Source: Pseudopelagicola sp. (GTDB taxonomy: Bacteria; Pseudomonadota; Alphaproteobacteria; Rhodobacterales; Rhodobacteraceae). Taken from it: a stretch of DNA of 64,000 nucleotides. The stretch spans positions 50,351 through 114,350 of the forward strand of contig JAPHRE010000039.1 of the NCBI GenBank assembly GCA_026195905.1. Reading direction: 5' to 3'. This document shows positions 1 to 10,684 of the stretch, piece after piece (position 1 is the stretch's first letter; each line of letters opens with the position of its first letter). Under the pieces are notes generated by a model. The model was not told the DNA's origin. It did no database searches and worked only from the letters and a program-made list of their open reading frames with translations. A program made the translations under genes and the position numbers.

Positions 1-281
1 TCGCCCGCCTGACGCCTGCACGCATTTCAACCGCAATCTGGCTTTCGCTTGCCAAACTGGTGATCTGTGCCGCCATCGCATGGATCATCGCACGCGCCTT
101 TGGCCTCGATGATATCTCCTTTGGCGTGCTGGTCCTGCAAATCTCAACGCCTGTCGCCGTAACCGGCTATCTCATCGCCGAAAAATACGGCGCCGATAGC
201 GATTCCGTGGCAGGCTTCGTTGTGGTCTCCACGCTGATTTCTATCGCCGGCCTGCCGCTTCTCCTCGCGCTCGTTCTCTAA
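1..281 (+). CDS. AEC-family membrane transporter, C-terminal part
   Basis: The reading frame is already open at the first base, so the gene starts upstream and only about 92 C-terminal residues are visible. They form hydrophobic helices around the motif STPVAVTGYLIAEKYGAD, which matches the last segments of auxin efflux carrier (AEC) family permeases. Known members export or import organic acids such as malate or malonate; the substrate cannot be read here. The frame ends in TAA just before a short spacer that leads to a lipoprotein gene on the same strand. Confidence 0.75.
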   Translation, partial: ARLTPARISTAIWLSLAKLVICAAIAWIIARAFGLDDISFGVLVLQISTPVAVTGYLIAEKYGADSDSVAGFVVVSTLISIAGLPLLLALVL

Positions 282-360
282 ACCGCAGATTGTGATTTGC
301 GCCGAAGGGGTCGGATGCGTTACACTCATTCCAAATAAAAAAATACATAGCGAGAGGCAG

Positions 361-948
361 ATGAGCAGATACTTTCGCACCCTAACCCTGTTGGTGCTGC
401 TGGCGGCGTGCGGTGGAGGCTACGATTCTCCCCCCCGCAACCTCAATGACGCGTGTTCAATCCTGAAACAGCGTCCCGAATACTACAAAGCCTTTCGCCG
501 GGCGGAACGCCGTTGGGGCGTGCCGATCAACGTGCAAATGGCCATCATCTATCAAGAAAGCAAATTCGATAGCGATGCGCGCACGCCATATCGCTATGTT
601 TTGGGCGTATTGCCTATGGGTCGCCAGAGTAGCGCCTATGGCTATTCGCAGGCGCTTGATGCGACTTGGGACCATTATCGCCGCGATACCGGCAAACGCA
701 GGGCCAAGCGGGATGACATTGACGACGCCACTGATTTCATGGGCTGGTATATGAACCAAACCCGCGAACGCAACGGCATCTCTCTGAATAACGCGCGCCA
801 TCAATACCTTGCCTATCACGAAGGCCACACCGGCTATGCCCGTGGCAACTATCGCAACAAATCGTGGCTGGTGCGGGTATCCCAAGAGGTCGCGGACCGC
901 TCTCAGATGTATAAAGCACAGCTCGCAAACTGCCGCGTCGTCCGCTAG
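361..948 (+). CDS. Lytic transglycosylase-like lipoprotein
   Basis: A 195-residue protein with a lipoprotein signal (hydrophobic stretch at residues 7-14, then lipobox LAAC with Cys17), so it is probably anchored in the outer membrane. Residues around 55-70 carry the SLT-type pattern IIYQESKFD, with Glu66 as the expected catalytic acid of a soluble lytic transglycosylase fold, followed by a YGYSQALDATW segment typical of these enzymes. It would cleave peptidoglycan glycan strands. The ATG at 361 was chosen over an in-frame upstream start because the signal peptide begins there and AGCGAGAGGCAG precedes it. It is small for a lytic transglycosylase and resembles a stand-alone SLT domain. Confidence 0.75.
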   Translation: MSRYFRTLTLLVLLAACGGGYDSPPRNLNDACSILKQRPEYYKAFRRAERRWGVPINVQMAIIYQESKFDSDARTPYRYVLGVLPMGRQSSAYGYSQALDATWDHYRRDTGKRRAKRDDIDDATDFMGWYMNQTRERNGISLNNARHQYLAYHEGHTGYARGNYRNKSWLVRVSQEVADRSQMYKAQLANCRVVR

Positions 949-961
949 GACGCCGCGCGCA

Positions 962-1570
962 TCAAGGTTGTTGGCTCTGACTCTGCCTCTGTAGCTGAAT
1001 ACTAAACAGGCTGTTGCCAAGTTCTTGACCTGTTTCCATTTCGCCAAGAATCACGGTCGTGCGTCCACCATTGCCATCGTTGATGATCCACTGGCGCAAC
1101 TCGACCGGCCCTGCGGTAAACATCATGTCAATGCTGCCATACTCGGGATGCTCTGGGTCTTGCGCCCGCACCCGCGTAATCGTGCCATCATACACATGAT
1201 CCGTGACCATATCCGCCCGGCCAAGATCAACCTGCTCCTCAAGGATCACAGAGAGCGGTGTGCGCTGAAGCGGATAGGATTCCGGCGGCTGGTTGGATCG
1301 CCCGTCAAAAATCGCCACCGTGTTGCCACTGGCAAGCACCATCGCCTTTTCCGGCGGGTCATATTCAAACCGGATACGCCCCGGCCGCTTCATATAAAGC
1401 CGCCCGGTCGAGATAGACCCATCATCGTTGATCTGGGTAAAGGCGGCCTCAACCGTCTTGAGATCATTGAGATAGGCCGAGACCTCCGCCAACGGCAGAA
1501 TATCCGCCCGCACCGGAAGCGCGGCCACAATCGTCAAGGCAATCGTCAACAAAGGTTTTTTCATACGCAT
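962..1570 (-). CDS. lolA: Outer-membrane lipoprotein carrier protein LolA
   Basis: A 202-residue protein with an N-terminal Sec signal (MRMKKPLLTIALTIVAALP, cleavage near VRA-D). The mature part has the LolA fold hallmarks: an early Leu/Phe-rich strand (VEAAFTQINDDGSISTGRLY), then RPGRIRFEYDPPEKAMVLAS and a C-terminal TTVILGEM strand. LolA ferries lipoproteins through the periplasm from LolCDE to the outer membrane. Two ATGs (1570 and 1564) can both start the signal peptide. It lies 80 bases downstream of ftsK on the same strand, an order I recall from other Rhodobacterales. Confidence 0.88.
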   Translation of the reverse strand: MRMKKPLLTIALTIVAALPVRADILPLAEVSAYLNDLKTVEAAFTQINDDGSISTGRLYMKRPGRIRFEYDPPEKAMVLASGNTVAIFDGRSNQPPESYPLQRTPLSVILEEQVDLGRADMVTDHVYDGTITRVRAQDPEHPEYGSIDMMFTAGPVELRQWIINDGNGGRTTVILGEMETGQELGNSLFSIQLQRQSQSQQP

Positions 1571-1650
1571 ACCCAAGACATAAGCGCGCGCCGCCCGGAA
1601 TGCACCCCCCGCGGCGCTCACATTGTCGCGCATTCTTGTGTGACGGCGCT

Positions 1651-4509
1651 TTACTGCTCGGGGACAAGGATTTCGCGTTTGCCGACATGGTTCGCCGGGC
1701 TGACAAGCCCCTGATCCTCCATCTGCTCCACAAGCCGCGCCGCCTTGTTATACCCGATCGAAAGTTTGCGCTGAATATATGAGGTCGAACATTTGCGATC
1801 CTTGATGACAATCGCCACCGCCGTATCATAGAGCGCATCTTCGGAATCCGTGTTGCCGCCAAGGCCAAGAACCGCATCGATTCCATCCGCCTTTTCGTCG
1901 TCCGGCCCCTCGACAACGCCGCCAATATACTCGGGTGCGCCAAAGCTCTTGAGGTGGTTCACAACCTCTTCGACCTCTTCGTCGCTTACAAACGGCCCAT
2001 GACACCGGGTGATCTTTGCACCGCCCGCCATATATAGCATATCCCCCATCCCCAAGAGCTGTTCTGCCCCCATCTCGCCAAGGATCGTCCGGCTATCAAC
2101 CTTCGAGGTGACCTGAAAGGAAATCCGCGTCGGGAAATTGGCCTTGATCGTGCCGGTGATAACGTCAACCGACGGACGCTGTGTCGCCATGATGATATGG
2201 ATGCCGCTGGCCCGTGCCATCTGGGCAAGGCGCTGGATACAGGCTTCGATCTCCTTGCCCGCCACCATCATCAAATCGGCCATCTCGTCCACGACGACAA
2301 CGATATAGGGCATTTTCTCGGGCGCGAATTCCTCGGTCTCGAAAATCGGCTCGCCGGTCTCGTCGTCAAACCCGGTCTGCACCGTGCGGCTGAACATCTC
2401 GCCTCTGCCAAGCGCATCCGCAACGCGGCTATTGTAGCCGTCGATATTACGCACACCCATTTTCGACATCTTGCGATAGCGTTCTTCCATCTCGCCGACG
2501 ACCCATTTCAGGGCGACAACCGCCTTCTTGGGATCTGTGACAACCGGGCTGAGGAGATGCGGAATCCCATCATAAACCGAAAGTTCAAGCATCTTCGGGT
2601 CGATCATGATCAACCGGCATTCTTCCGGCGTCAGGCGATACAGAAGCGATAGGATCATGGTGTTGATCGCCACCGATTTTCCCGACCCTGTGGTCCCGGC
2701 AATAAGAAGGTGCGGCATTTTTGAAAGGTTGGCGACAATCGGATCCCCGCCAATATCCTTGCCAAGCGCAAGCGGCAATTTCATGTTCGTGTCGCCGAAA
2801 TCGCGCGTTGCAAGGATCTCGCGCAGGACAACCTTTTCACGGTTCTCATTCGGAAGTTCGATCCCGATCACGCTGCGCCCCGGCACGGTCGAAACACGCG
2901 CCGAAAGGGCGCTCATCGAACGCGCAATATCGTCGGCAAGCCCGATAACCCGGCTCGCCTTGAGGCCCGGCGCGGGTTCAAGCTCATACATCGTCACCAC
3001 GGGACCGGGGCGCACCGATACGATCTCGCCCTTGACGCCATAGTCATCAAGCACGCTCTCAAGCATCCGCGCATTTTCCTCAAGCGCCTCATCACTGAGA
3101 TGGTGACGCTGAATTTCCATCGGATTGGCCAATAGACCAAGCGGCGGTAGCTCAAATTCTGCGGCCGCCTCATCAAAGGCAAGCGACGGCTGTGCCTCTG
3201 CGCGCGCACGGCTCGACGGCTGTGCGGCTTTTTGGGTGCGCGGCTGCACAACGGCCTTTTTCGGCTCTGCCGTGGGAAGCGGTGTCATCACAGGCTCGGG
3301 CGTCGTCCGAAGCGGCAATGGCTGATCGAACCCCTCTATAAGAACCTCATCCGCGCCATCATCGACATCCACCTCGGCCATCGGTGCCTCATATGACGCG
3401 GCCGTCAACGGCGGCTCGGGCGGAAACGCGTCTTGCCCCGGCATGGCCCTCGGATCAACGATCAACGGATCGGGCTTGCGCCCCCGGCCTTTGGTCAACG
3501 GTTTGTCTTCGGGGAAATCCGGCGGCGAAACGGGTTGCCCCTGCGCCTTGCGCAGTCGAATCGCTTCGGCAATCCGCGCTTGGATACGGTCCGGCTCGGG
3601 CGCGTTGGCCGCATCGGCAAGGCATTCCTGCTCAACAAGCTCCGGTTCCGGCATCGGCTCGGGCCGTTTGATAAGCGCCGGCATCTTCGCCAATAGCCCG
3701 GTTTTAGGCTCCTGCGGTTTTTCCGGCGCGGCCATCATCGGCTCGGGCGCGGTCTGCACGGCATCCGCCCACCCCTGCGAGGCCGCCGCCGAAACCCGGA
3801 CATCGGCCTTGCGTTCCATCCGCCGTGCCTGCGCCTTCTGCGCCGCCTGCGCCGTTGCGCCCATTCCCTTGCCAAGAAGGCTCATAAGCGACGCATAGCT
3901 CAGGATCACCCCGACAACCATGAACCGACCAACCTGAATAAGCTCCTCGCGCGTAAACCCAAGCACAAATAGCGCCAGCGCCACGAAACAAAGCCCCACA
4001 AGCGCCGACAGAATCTTGACCCCTGTCACCGCCCCAATCGGCAAGATATTCAGGATCGCGCCAAGAAACGTATCCCCGAAAAGCCCGCCAAGGCCAAAAC
4101 TATGGGTCCACCCGCCCCCCGGCACGAGGGTCGACGCATACATGGACCCAAGCGCAAGCATGATCGGCGCAAAGATAACCCGGCTGATGACACGCTCTTC
4201 GCCGCGATGCAGGGCAAACCGAACGCCCCACGCCCCAAGCACAAGCGCAATCCCCCAGCTGCCCCAACCGACAATGGTAAACAACGGGGCCGCAATCGAC
4301 GCCCCCATGCGCCCCATCCAGTTCTCAACCGGCGCATCCGTGGCGGACATCCAACTCGGATCATCGGGCGTATACGAAACGATCATCGCCGCCGCCATCG
4401 CCGCCAATACAAGTAGCGCGATGCCGATCAATTCCTTGCCGCGTTTTTCAATCGCGGCCTGCGTGGTGCTGTCAAGAAGCGGATCGCGCCCGCGTGCCTG
4501 ATATGCCAT
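1651..4509 (-). CDS. ftsK: DNA translocase FtsK
   Basis: A 952-residue protein. The first ~210 residues hold four or five membrane segments that anchor it at the division septum. A Pro/Glu-rich linker follows (about 220-430), then the alpha/beta motor domain with Walker A GTTGSGKS near residue 604 and Walker [12 protein letters not shown] near 740. The final ~70 residues form the gamma winged helix ([19 protein letters not shown]) that reads KOPS sequences. FtsK pumps DNA and activates XerCD at dif during chromosome segregation. The length and domain order are normal for an alphaproteobacterium. It starts 19 bases after the aminotransferase stop-side spacer and may be cotranscribed with it. 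Confidence 0.96.
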   Translation of the reverse strand: MAYQARGRDPLLDSTTQAAIEKRGKELIGIALLVLAAMAAAMIVSYTPDDPSWMSATDAPVENWMGRMGASIAAPLFTIVGWGSWGIALVLGAWGVRFALHRGEERVISRVIFAPIMLALGSMYASTLVPGGGWTHSFGLGGLFGDTFLGAILNILPIGAVTGVKILSALVGLCFVALALFVLGFTREELIQVGRFMVVGVILSYASLMSLLGKGMGATAQAAQKAQARRMERKADVRVSAAASQGWADAVQTAPEPMMAAPEKPQEPKTGLLAKMPALIKRPEPMPEPELVEQECLADAANAPEPDRIQARIAEAIRLRKAQGQPVSPPDFPEDKPLTKGRGRKPDPLIVDPRAMPGQDAFPPEPPLTAASYEAPMAEVDVDDGADEVLIEGFDQPLPLRTTPEPVMTPLPTAEPKKAVVQPRTQKAAQPSSRARAEAQPSLAFDEAAAEFELPPLGLLANPMEIQRHHLSDEALEENARMLESVLDDYGVKGEIVSVRPGPVVTMYELEPAPGLKASRVIGLADDIARSMSALSARVSTVPGRSVIGIELPNENREKVVLREILATRDFGDTNMKLPLALGKDIGGDPIVANLSKMPHLLIAGTTGSGKSVAINTMILSLLYRLTPEECRLIMIDPKMLELSVYDGIPHLLSPVVTDPKKAVVALKWVVGEMEERYRKMSKMGVRNIDGYNSRVADALGRGEMFSRTVQTGFDDETGEPIFETEEFAPEKMPYIVVVVDEMADLMMVAGKEIEACIQRLAQMARASGIHIIMATQRPSVDVITGTIKANFPTRISFQVTSKVDSRTILGEMGAEQLLGMGDMLYMAGGAKITRCHGPFVSDEEVEEVVNHLKSFGAPEYIGGVVEGPDDEKADGIDAVLGLGGNTDSEDALYDTAVAIVIKDRKCSTSYIQRKLSIGYNKAARLVEQMEDQGLVSPANHVGKREILVPEQ

Positions 4510-4528
4510 GCTCGTTCCCTCGTCTCTT

Positions 4529-5704
4529 TTATCCGTAGAGGCAGTCGCGCACCCTTACGAGCGCCTCCTGCACCTGCGATTTTGGGGCCACCAAGGCGAC
4601 CCGAATATATCCTTTGCCGGGATTCCCGGCCTCTGCATCGCGACTAAGATACGCGCCCGGCAAAACCCTGATCCCGGTCTCTTGCCAAAGCCTCAACGCC
4701 GCCGCCTCACCATCTTCAACCGGCAACCAGAGGAAAAACCCCGCCTCCGGGCTTTGATATCCCGCCACGCCTGCGAAAACCGCATCGGCCACATCGAACT
4801 TTTCCGCATAGAGCCTGCGGTTTTCCTCGACATGCGCCTCATCGGCCCAAACCTTTTCCGCCGCCTTTTGCAACGGCAACGGCAACGGCGCGCCCGCATA
4901 GGCCCGCAATTGGCGAATGCGACGAATGCACTCCGGCCCGCCCGCCACAAACCCGGACCGCAGCCCCGGAAGGTTCGACCGCTTCGAAAGCGAATGGAAG
5001 ATCACAACCCGCTCCGGGTCCGCCCCCATCTCCTGTGCAACCTCAAGCGCCCCAACCGGGGCCGCGCCGCGATAAATCTCGGAATAACATTCATCCGCGA
5101 AAATGCGGAAATCGTGCTTTTCGGCCAAGGCGATCAAATCGCGCCAATAGGCACGATCCGCCACCGCCCCCTGCGGATTGGCCGGCGAGCAAATATATGC
5201 AACCGCCACCCGGTCCAATAGCTCCGGCGCAAGCGCGGTATAATCCGGCAAGAACCCCGTCGCCGCCTCGGCATTGACGAAAACCGGCTCCGCTCCGACC
5301 GAAATCGCCGCCACGGCATAGACCTGATAAAACGGATTGGGCACGAGAACCTTGGGCTTTGCCCCGTTCTTCGTCTCGGGGCAAAGCGCCATCATGGCGT
5401 TGTAAAGCCCCTCGCGTGTCCCGTTCAGCGCCATGATCCGATCCGCGCCAACCTCAACGCCATAGCGCCGCGCGATCCAGCCCGAAATCGCGCCAAGCAA
5501 CTCCGGCGTGCCGTCATTCGGCGGATAGCGATTGAACCCTTCCGCATGGTCGGCAATCACATCCATGACCCAGGCCGGAAACGCATGTTTCGGCTCACCA
5601 ATGGTCATATGGACAACGTCGCCGCCGGGCTGATGGGGGTCCAACAGCGCGCGCAGGCGCGGAAACGCATAGGCCGGAAGGTTCGAAAACCGCTCGGGAA
5701 ACAT
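4529..5704 (-). CDS. Class I/II PLP aminotransferase, DapC-like
   Basis: A 391-residue fold-type I aminotransferase. Visible hallmarks are the glycine/proline substrate loop near TIGEPKH (35-40), NPFYQVY (123-129), the Asp of [10 protein letters not shown] (202-211) that pairs with the pyridine nitrogen, and the PLP Schiff-base lysine Lys241 in [15 protein letters not shown]. The sequence resembles proteins annotated as succinyldiaminopimelate transaminase (DapC) in Rhodobacterales, which act in lysine and peptidoglycan precursor synthesis; N-acetylornithine or aspartate aminotransferase activity cannot be ruled out. It lies immediately upstream of ftsK on the same strand with a 19-base gap. 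Confidence 0.82.
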   Translation of the reverse strand: MFPERFSNLPAYAFPRLRALLDPHQPGGDVVHMTIGEPKHAFPAWVMDVIADHAEGFNRYPPNDGTPELLGAISGWIARRYGVEVGADRIMALNGTREGLYNAMMALCPETKNGAKPKVLVPNPFYQVYAVAAISVGAEPVFVNAEAATGFLPDYTALAPELLDRVAVAYICSPANPQGAVADRAYWRDLIALAEKHDFRIFADECYSEIYRGAAPVGALEVAQEMGADPERVVIFHSLSKRSNLPGLRSGFVAGGPECIRRIRQLRAYAGAPLPLPLQKAAEKVWADEAHVEENRRLYAEKFDVADAVFAGVAGYQSPEAGFFLWLPVEDGEAAALRLWQETGIRVLPGAYLSRDAEAGNPGKGYIRVALVAPKSQVQEALVRVRDCLYG

Positions 5705-5843
5705 ATTTAGACTGCCTCAAGGTTCGGGATCGTGAGTGCCCCGTTTGCCCCAGACTACAAAAGGCCGCCGCTCACGTCCAGAAAAATGCCCTGAAAGCCG
5801 CGCGTTGTGGCATTTGTGACAATCCGCCGGGATGAACGGGCCC

Positions 5844-7178
5844 CTACCCCTCCTGCAAGGCCGCCTCAACCGCCGCCGCAACGCGCAACAATCTCTCTTC
5901 CGCCATTGGCGCGCCCAACATCATCAACCCGCAACTCGGAAGTCCGGTCGGAAGCGACATCGCCGACGATCCCATGAGATTGCCAATCCGCGTATTGCGA
6001 AGCGCCATAAGGTTCTCGATCACATAATACTCTTGATCGCGCATCAACCGCCCCGCATCCGGCGGCAGGATTGGCGAGGTCGGCAAAAGCACCGCATCGA
6101 ACCCGGCCGTCCGCGCATTCCAACGCGCGCGATAGGCGTCAAGTTTCTGCCACGCTTCAACATAGGTCGGCCCGTCAAAATTTGCCCCGGCGCGGAACCG
6201 TTCAAGAACCTGATCGAACATTTTCTCCGGCGCGGCCTCGATAACCTCGCGCCATGTTCCGTAGGCTTCTGCGGTAAAAAGCGGCCCCGACAGGGCAAGC
6301 GCCTCGGACACTTCCGGCGCCTCAAGCGGCACAAGCTCGGCCCCAAGATCGCGCAACCGCTCCACCGCGCGCAAATATCCCGCCATCGGCGCTTCGCGCA
6401 CATCCTCAAGCGCCTCGGTCTGCAAGAGGGCAAACCGTTTGCCCTGAAGCGTCGCCCCGCGCAAATCCGCGGCCGGACGCCCCTCAAGCACCGACAGCAC
6501 AAGCGCCACATCCTCGACCGTGCGACAAAGCGGCCCGACGGTATCGAACTTCGCCGCCAACGGCACCACACCCTTGCAAGAAACCCGCCCGGACGTTGTT
6601 TTCAGCCCCACAAGATCGTTCCACGCCGCTGGAATACGCACCGACCCGCCCGTATCCGACCCGACCGCTGCCGCTGCAAGACCAAACGCAACCGAGGCCG
6701 CCGCCCCAGAGGACGACCCCCCCGGAACCGCCTGAGGATCATTGATGCAAGGCGGTGTCGCCGTCATCGGGTTCAGACCAAGCCCCGAAAATGCCAACTC
6801 CGACATATGCGTCTTGCCAAGACACACGAGCCCCAGAGCCGTGGCATTGCGCACCACCTCGGCATCCTGTCCCGGCACGCGCCCCTCAAGCAGGTTCGAT
6901 CCCGCCTTGGTTTCGTCGCCCGCCGTATCGAAAAGGTCTTTCCAACTGATTGGCACCCCATCAAGCGGCGAAAGACGCTGCCCGGCCCGCGCCCGCTCTG
7001 CCGCCGCTTCCGCTTCGGCCAGGGCGCGTTCGGGCGTGACAACGCTATAAATCCGGTCCCTTGCATCATGGCTTTCAATCGCCCCAAGAAACGCCTGCGT
7101 TAGAGCGACCGGATCAATCGCCCCGTCGCCAATCCCCCGCCCAAGCGCCGCCGCACTTTTTGAAAGCCAATCCAACAT
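5844..7178 (-). CDS. Amidase (amidase-signature family)
   Basis: A 444-residue amidase-signature hydrolase. The catalytic Ser-cisSer-Lys set is visible: Lys80 in PISWKDLFD, the serine-rich GGSSSG at 153-158 and the nucleophile Ser179 in SDTGGSVRIP. The family hydrolyses amides, nitrile-derived amides or acts in GatA-like amidotransferases; without GatB/GatC neighbours a stand-alone amidase is more likely, and the substrate is unknown. The ATG at 7178 was chosen because GGGGGA lies just upstream and because the longer frame would run across the divergent promoter. It is transcribed divergently from the UbiH-type gene across about 85 bases. Confidence 0.85.
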   Translation of the reverse strand: MLDWLSKSAAALGRGIGDGAIDPVALTQAFLGAIESHDARDRIYSVVTPERALAEAEAAAERARAGQRLSPLDGVPISWKDLFDTAGDETKAGSNLLEGRVPGQDAEVVRNATALGLVCLGKTHMSELAFSGLGLNPMTATPPCINDPQAVPGGSSSGAAASVAFGLAAAAVGSDTGGSVRIPAAWNDLVGLKTTSGRVSCKGVVPLAAKFDTVGPLCRTVEDVALVLSVLEGRPAADLRGATLQGKRFALLQTEALEDVREAPMAGYLRAVERLRDLGAELVPLEAPEVSEALALSGPLFTAEAYGTWREVIEAAPEKMFDQVLERFRAGANFDGPTYVEAWQKLDAYRARWNARTAGFDAVLLPTSPILPPDAGRLMRDQEYYVIENLMALRNTRIGNLMGSSAMSLPTGLPSCGLMMLGAPMAEERLLRVAAAVEAALQEG

Positions 7179-7264
7179 GCCAATCCCCCGCGATAATCTG
7201 CCAAAAAGACGGTAACGGCCCAGCGCGGCATGGACAATCCCGTTTGCAGGCGCATATTTGGCCC

Positions 7265-8479
7265 ATGAGCTATGACACAGATATCGTGATTGCCGGCGGC
7301 GGTCTGAATGGCCCCGCTCTTGCGCTCGGGCTGGCACGCGCCGGGTTTTCCGTAACGGTGGTTGACCCCCGCCCCCGCTCTGCCCGCGCCGGAGATAATT
7401 TTGACGGGCGCAGCTATGCGCTCGCGCTGGCCTCGACCCGCCTTTTGAACGCCATCGACGTCTGGCCCCGTGTTGTCGCCGATGCGCAGGTGATGCACGA
7501 AATCAAAGTCACCGATGGGCGCGCGGGCGAAGGTCCGGCCCCCTTCTTCCTGCATTTTGACCGTGGCGCCCTCGAAGAAGGGCCGATGGGCTACATGCTC
7601 GAAGATCGCTTTCTCTACCGCGCCTTCCTCGCCGCAATGGACGACGAAGACCGCGTGACCCTTGTGACCGAAGACTCTGTCGTCGCGCAGGAAATCGACC
7701 CCGCCGGTGTGACCGCGACCCTCGCCTCGGGCGAAACCATCCGCGCCCGCCTCCTTGTCGGCTGCGATGGGCGTCAATCCGGCGTGCAACGCCGCGCCGG
7801 AATTACCCGGAGCGGCTGGGGCTATGGCCAAACCGCTCTCGTCTGCGCCATCGCCCATGAAAAACCGCACCACGGTATCGCGCATCAATTCTTCATGCCC
7901 CCCGGCCCCCTCGCGATCCTGCCCTTGCCGGGCAATGTCTCCTCCATCGTCTGGAGCGAAACCGACGAGACCGCCGCCCGCTTTCAATCGCTCTCGGATG
8001 AGGATTACCTTACCGCCCTGCGGCCGCGCTTTGGCGACTTCCTTGGCGAGATTTCCCTCGCAGGCAAACGCTTTACCTATCCGCTAACCCTGACCGTAGC
8101 CGACGCGTTTATCGCGGACCGCGTGGCGCTTGTCGGTGATGCTGCGCACGGGATGCACCCGATTGCGGGCCAAGGCCTCAACGCTGGCCTGCGCGATGTC
8201 GGCGCCCTCGTGCAAGTGCTCGACGAGGCCCGCCGCCGCGGCGAGGATATCGGCACGGCCCCCGTTCTCGAACGCTATCAGGAATGGCGTCGCTTCGACA
8301 CACAAGCCCTGATCGCCGCAACCGACCTCACGAACAAACTGTTCTCGAACGACAACCCGCTCTTGCGTGTCGGACGGGATCTCGGCTTGGGGCTTGTCAA
8401 CGCGATCTCCCCCCTGCGCCGTGGCATGATCCGCGAAGCGGCGGGGCTCACCGGCGATTTACCGGCCCTTATGCGCTAA
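7265..8479 (+). CDS. FAD-dependent UbiH/UbiF-type hydroxylase
   Basis: A 404-residue aromatic-ring hydroxylase. Residues 5-33 are an FAD-binding Rossmann fold (DIVIAGGGLNGPALALGLAR). The middle has the flavin/NAD(P)H motif VGCDGRQSGVQRRAGI, and VGDAAHGMHPIAGQGLN is the second FAD motif, with the GQGLNAG signature of ubiquinone hydroxylases. The likely role is one ring hydroxylation in ubiquinone synthesis (UbiH, UbiF or the alphaproteobacterial UbiL); which position is modified cannot be decided from sequence alone. The ATG at 7265 opens the Rossmann fold directly; the open frame upstream overlaps the divergent amidase and is not needed. Confidence 0.85.
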   Translation: MSYDTDIVIAGGGLNGPALALGLARAGFSVTVVDPRPRSARAGDNFDGRSYALALASTRLLNAIDVWPRVVADAQVMHEIKVTDGRAGEGPAPFFLHFDRGALEEGPMGYMLEDRFLYRAFLAAMDDEDRVTLVTEDSVVAQEIDPAGVTATLASGETIRARLLVGCDGRQSGVQRRAGITRSGWGYGQTALVCAIAHEKPHHGIAHQFFMPPGPLAILPLPGNVSSIVWSETDETAARFQSLSDEDYLTALRPRFGDFLGEISLAGKRFTYPLTLTVADAFIADRVALVGDAAHGMHPIAGQGLNAGLRDVGALVQVLDEARRRGEDIGTAPVLERYQEWRRFDTQALIAATDLTNKLFSNDNPLLRVGRDLGLGLVNAISPLRRGMIREAAGLTGDLPALMR

Positions 8480-8753
8480 GCCGCGCGCGCCCAAAGTCAA
8501 CCGTCCGCTCCACCACGCGAAGCTCGATCGAAAACCTTTCATCCCAATACCGTGGGTCGCACAATAACGCCCGCGGTAGACGGTCATACCGAAACACCTT
8601 GCGCCGCACCTCGCAGAACTCAACCTCATAGGCCTCGCCCGCTTCAACGCCCTCGGCAATCAGGCGCGCTTTAAGCTCTGCCTCCCGCTGTTTCAGGGCT
8701 GCAATTTCTTCTCGGATATACCCAAGCGCATCTGCTGGACTCATTCTGGACAT
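8469..8753 (-). CDS. Small coiled-coil hypothetical protein
   Basis: A 94-residue protein with no recognised domain. Residues 12-45 form a charged heptad-like helix (IREEIAALKQREAELKARL), followed by a conserved-looking region FRYDRLPRALLCDPRYWDE. The start at 8753 is favoured because AAGGAGG lies five bases upstream; an upstream ATG at 8780 has no such signal. It overlaps the 3' end of the convergent UbiH-type gene by 11 bases and is the last gene of a minus-strand run with Trm112, LON-domain and thioredoxin genes. I do not recognise a function. Confidence 0.6.
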   Translation of the reverse strand: MSRMSPADALGYIREEIAALKQREAELKARLIAEGVEAGEAYEVEFCEVRRKVFRYDRLPRALLCDPRYWDERFSIELRVVERTVDFGRARLSA

Positions 8754-8847
8754 GGCCGCCTCCTTCTGGTGACGCCCCATGCAAACACATCAGAGGTTAA
8801 AACCCCCTGAACAGGCTTCCCTCTCTGTGAAAAATCGCGCCAGCGCC

Positions 8848-9033
8848 CTAGTCGAGCACCCGCGCCTCATCGACCAACATCACGGGGATGCCATTGCGGA
8901 TCGGAAACGCAAGGTTCGCCGCCTTCGAGATCAACTCCTGCGCCTCGCCGTCATATTCAAGCGTGCCGCGCGTCTGCGGACACACAAGCACCTCAAGCAT
9001 CCGGCGATCAAAAAGCGGTGTTTTCTCACTCAT
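8848..9033 (-). CDS. Trm112-family small zinc protein
   Basis: A 61-residue protein matching the Trm112/UPF0434 (YcaR) family: [17 protein letters not shown] near the N-terminus and [18 protein letters not shown] at the C-terminus. Only one Cys of the usual CPxC zinc knuckle is present (CPQT), which is common in bacterial members. Eukaryotic Trm112 activates methyltransferases; in bacteria the role is less clear. Its first four bases overlap the end of the LON-domain gene (ATGA), which indicates translational coupling. Confidence 0.85.
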   Translation of the reverse strand: MSEKTPLFDRRMLEVLVCPQTRGTLEYDGEAQELISKAANLAFPIRNGIPVMLVDEARVLD

Positions 9034-9674
9034 TGCATTATATCCTCTCCCGCGCCGCCCCGAAGCGCAAATTCAATCAACGTCACAAGGGTTTCCCGCC
9101 GCGTGGTCAGCGACGGCGCCTCAAGAAGCGCCTGTTTATCCTCAGGGGCAAAGTCAAGGAGCATGGAAAGCGAATTGATGAGCAATTCATCCTCCGCCTC
9201 GCGCAACGTCTCCCAATCGGTCGAAAGATCCATCGTGTCGAAATAGCGTTCCAGCACCGACATGAACGCGCCCCGGTCAAAGGTGTTATCCGGCGCGGGC
9301 GCACGCAGGTCGCCTTCGAACCCGTCCCAACTGACCTCACAACGCCGATAGGGGGCAAACCCGTCCACCTCGCGCAAAACCCGGAACCGCGATACGCCCG
9401 AAAGCGTCACAAGGTATCGCCCGTCCTCGGTTTCCGAAAACTGCGTAACCCGCCCGGCACAGCCGATACTCTGCAATCCCGGCCCCTCGCGACCCGGAAC
9501 CTCGTTGGGCTGCACCATCCCAATAAGCCGCCCCGGCGTCTTGAGCACATCATCCAGCATCGCAAGATACCGCGGCTCAAAGATATGCAGAGGCAGGCGC
9601 GAGCGCGGCAAGAGCAACGCACCCGGCAGCGGGAAAATCGGGATCGTTCCGGGAAGATCTGTAGCTTTCAACAT
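9030..9674 (-). CDS. LON substrate-binding domain protein
   Basis: A 214-residue protein consisting of the N-terminal (LAN/PUA-like) domain of Lon without the ATPase or protease parts. Recognisable elements are [26 protein letters not shown] near residues 12-37 and [22 protein letters not shown] near 70-92. Such stand-alone domains are widespread in alphaproteobacteria and presumably bind unfolded or specific protein ligands, but no activity can be assigned. It follows the thioredoxin-fold gene by 27 bases and overlaps trm112 by four, so the three are likely one operon. Confidence 0.85.
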   Translation of the reverse strand: MLKATDLPGTIPIFPLPGALLLPRSRLPLHIFEPRYLAMLDDVLKTPGRLIGMVQPNEVPGREGPGLQSIGCAGRVTQFSETEDGRYLVTLSGVSRFRVLREVDGFAPYRRCEVSWDGFEGDLRAPAPDNTFDRGAFMSVLERYFDTMDLSTDWETLREAEDELLINSLSMLLDFAPEDKQALLEAPSLTTRRETLVTLIEFALRGGAGEDIMQ

Positions 9675-9701
9675 ATGACAGAGCTTAGCGCGCTTTACCC
9701 C

Positions 9702-10616
9702 TTAGGCAAATATCATCGAGCTGAGCTTGCGCCGTCCGTTAAGCACCACCGGGTCATTCGGTTTGAGCGCCTCGAAAATGGTAAAGAGCTGCGCCTTGGC
9801 CGCCCCATCGTTCCAGTCCCGGTCGCGCCGGAAAAGCTCTAGAAGCATGTCAACCGCCGCCTCGGCATCGCCCGCCGCATGAAGCGCCTGCGCAAGGTCA
9901 AACCGGGCCTGATGATTGTCCGGCTCCGCCTCGACCGTGGCGCGCAACTCGGCGACCGGCCCGGCATGTTCCGCCTGCCGTGCAAGCTCAAGCTGCGCCT
10001 TGGCCGCCTCGACCTCTGCGGTCGTGGCCATCGCGTCGGGGCATTGCGCCAAAACCGCTTCGGCCTGATCTAGCGCCCCCATAGCGATGTTGGCCCGCAC
10101 CAGCCCGCCAAAGGCCGCCGCGTTGTCCTGCTCTTCACCAAGGATCGCGGCAAAGGTCTCGCCCGCGCTCTGTGCATCGCCTTCCGCAAGCATGGCTTCG
10201 GCCGCCTCAAGCGCCTCGCCAAGCCCGCCATCGGCCTCGCCACCGCCCGCTTCGATCACGCGTTTGACAAAGGCGTCAATCTCGCTCGGCGGCAATGCGC
10301 CCTGAAACCCGTCAACCGGCTGACCTTTGTAAAAGGCAAATACCGTGGGGATCGACTGCACCTGCATCTGACCGGCGATCATCTGGTTTTCGTCCACATT
10401 GACCTTGGCCATCTTGACCGCGCCCTTGGCCGCCGTAACCGCCGCCTCAAGCGCCGGGCCAAGCTGTTTGCAAGGGCCGCACCAAGGCGCCCAGAAATCA
10501 ACGATAACCGGAACCTCCTGCGAGGCCTCGACGACATCGGCCATAAACGTGGCCTCTGTTACGTCCTTGATAAGATCGCCTGCTGGCGCCGCATTGCCTT
10601 GTCCAAGTTCGAGCAT
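9702..10616 (-). CDS. Thioredoxin-fold co-chaperone (CnoX/YbbN type)
   Basis: A 304-residue protein. Residues 15-120 are a thioredoxin domain with the intact active site WCGPCK at 45-50 and the cis-proline region SIPTVFAFYKG. Residues 130-304 are TPR-like helices (LEAAEAMLAEGDAQSAGETF, then DQAEAVLAQCPDA and ARFDLAQALHAAGDAEAAV). This architecture is that of CnoX/YbbN, a holdase that protects proteins from oxidation and hands them to GroEL or DnaK. Unlike E. coli YbbN, which has SXXC, both active-site cysteines are present. GAGGGGAAAGACCC precedes the ATG. Confidence 0.9.
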   Translation of the reverse strand: MLELGQGNAAPAGDLIKDVTEATFMADVVEASQEVPVIVDFWAPWCGPCKQLGPALEAAVTAAKGAVKMAKVNVDENQMIAGQMQVQSIPTVFAFYKGQPVDGFQGALPPSEIDAFVKRVIEAGGGEADGGLGEALEAAEAMLAEGDAQSAGETFAAILGEEQDNAAAFGGLVRANIAMGALDQAEAVLAQCPDAMATTAEVEAAKAQLELARQAEHAGPVAELRATVEAEPDNHQARFDLAQALHAAGDAEAAVDMLLELFRRDRDWNDGAAKAQLFTIFEALKPNDPVVLNGRRKLSSMIFA

Positions 10617-10684
10617 GGGTCTTTCCCCTCATCTATCGTGTTGGCCCCTATATGGCCCCTATGATCCAAGGTGCCAACCCGTAG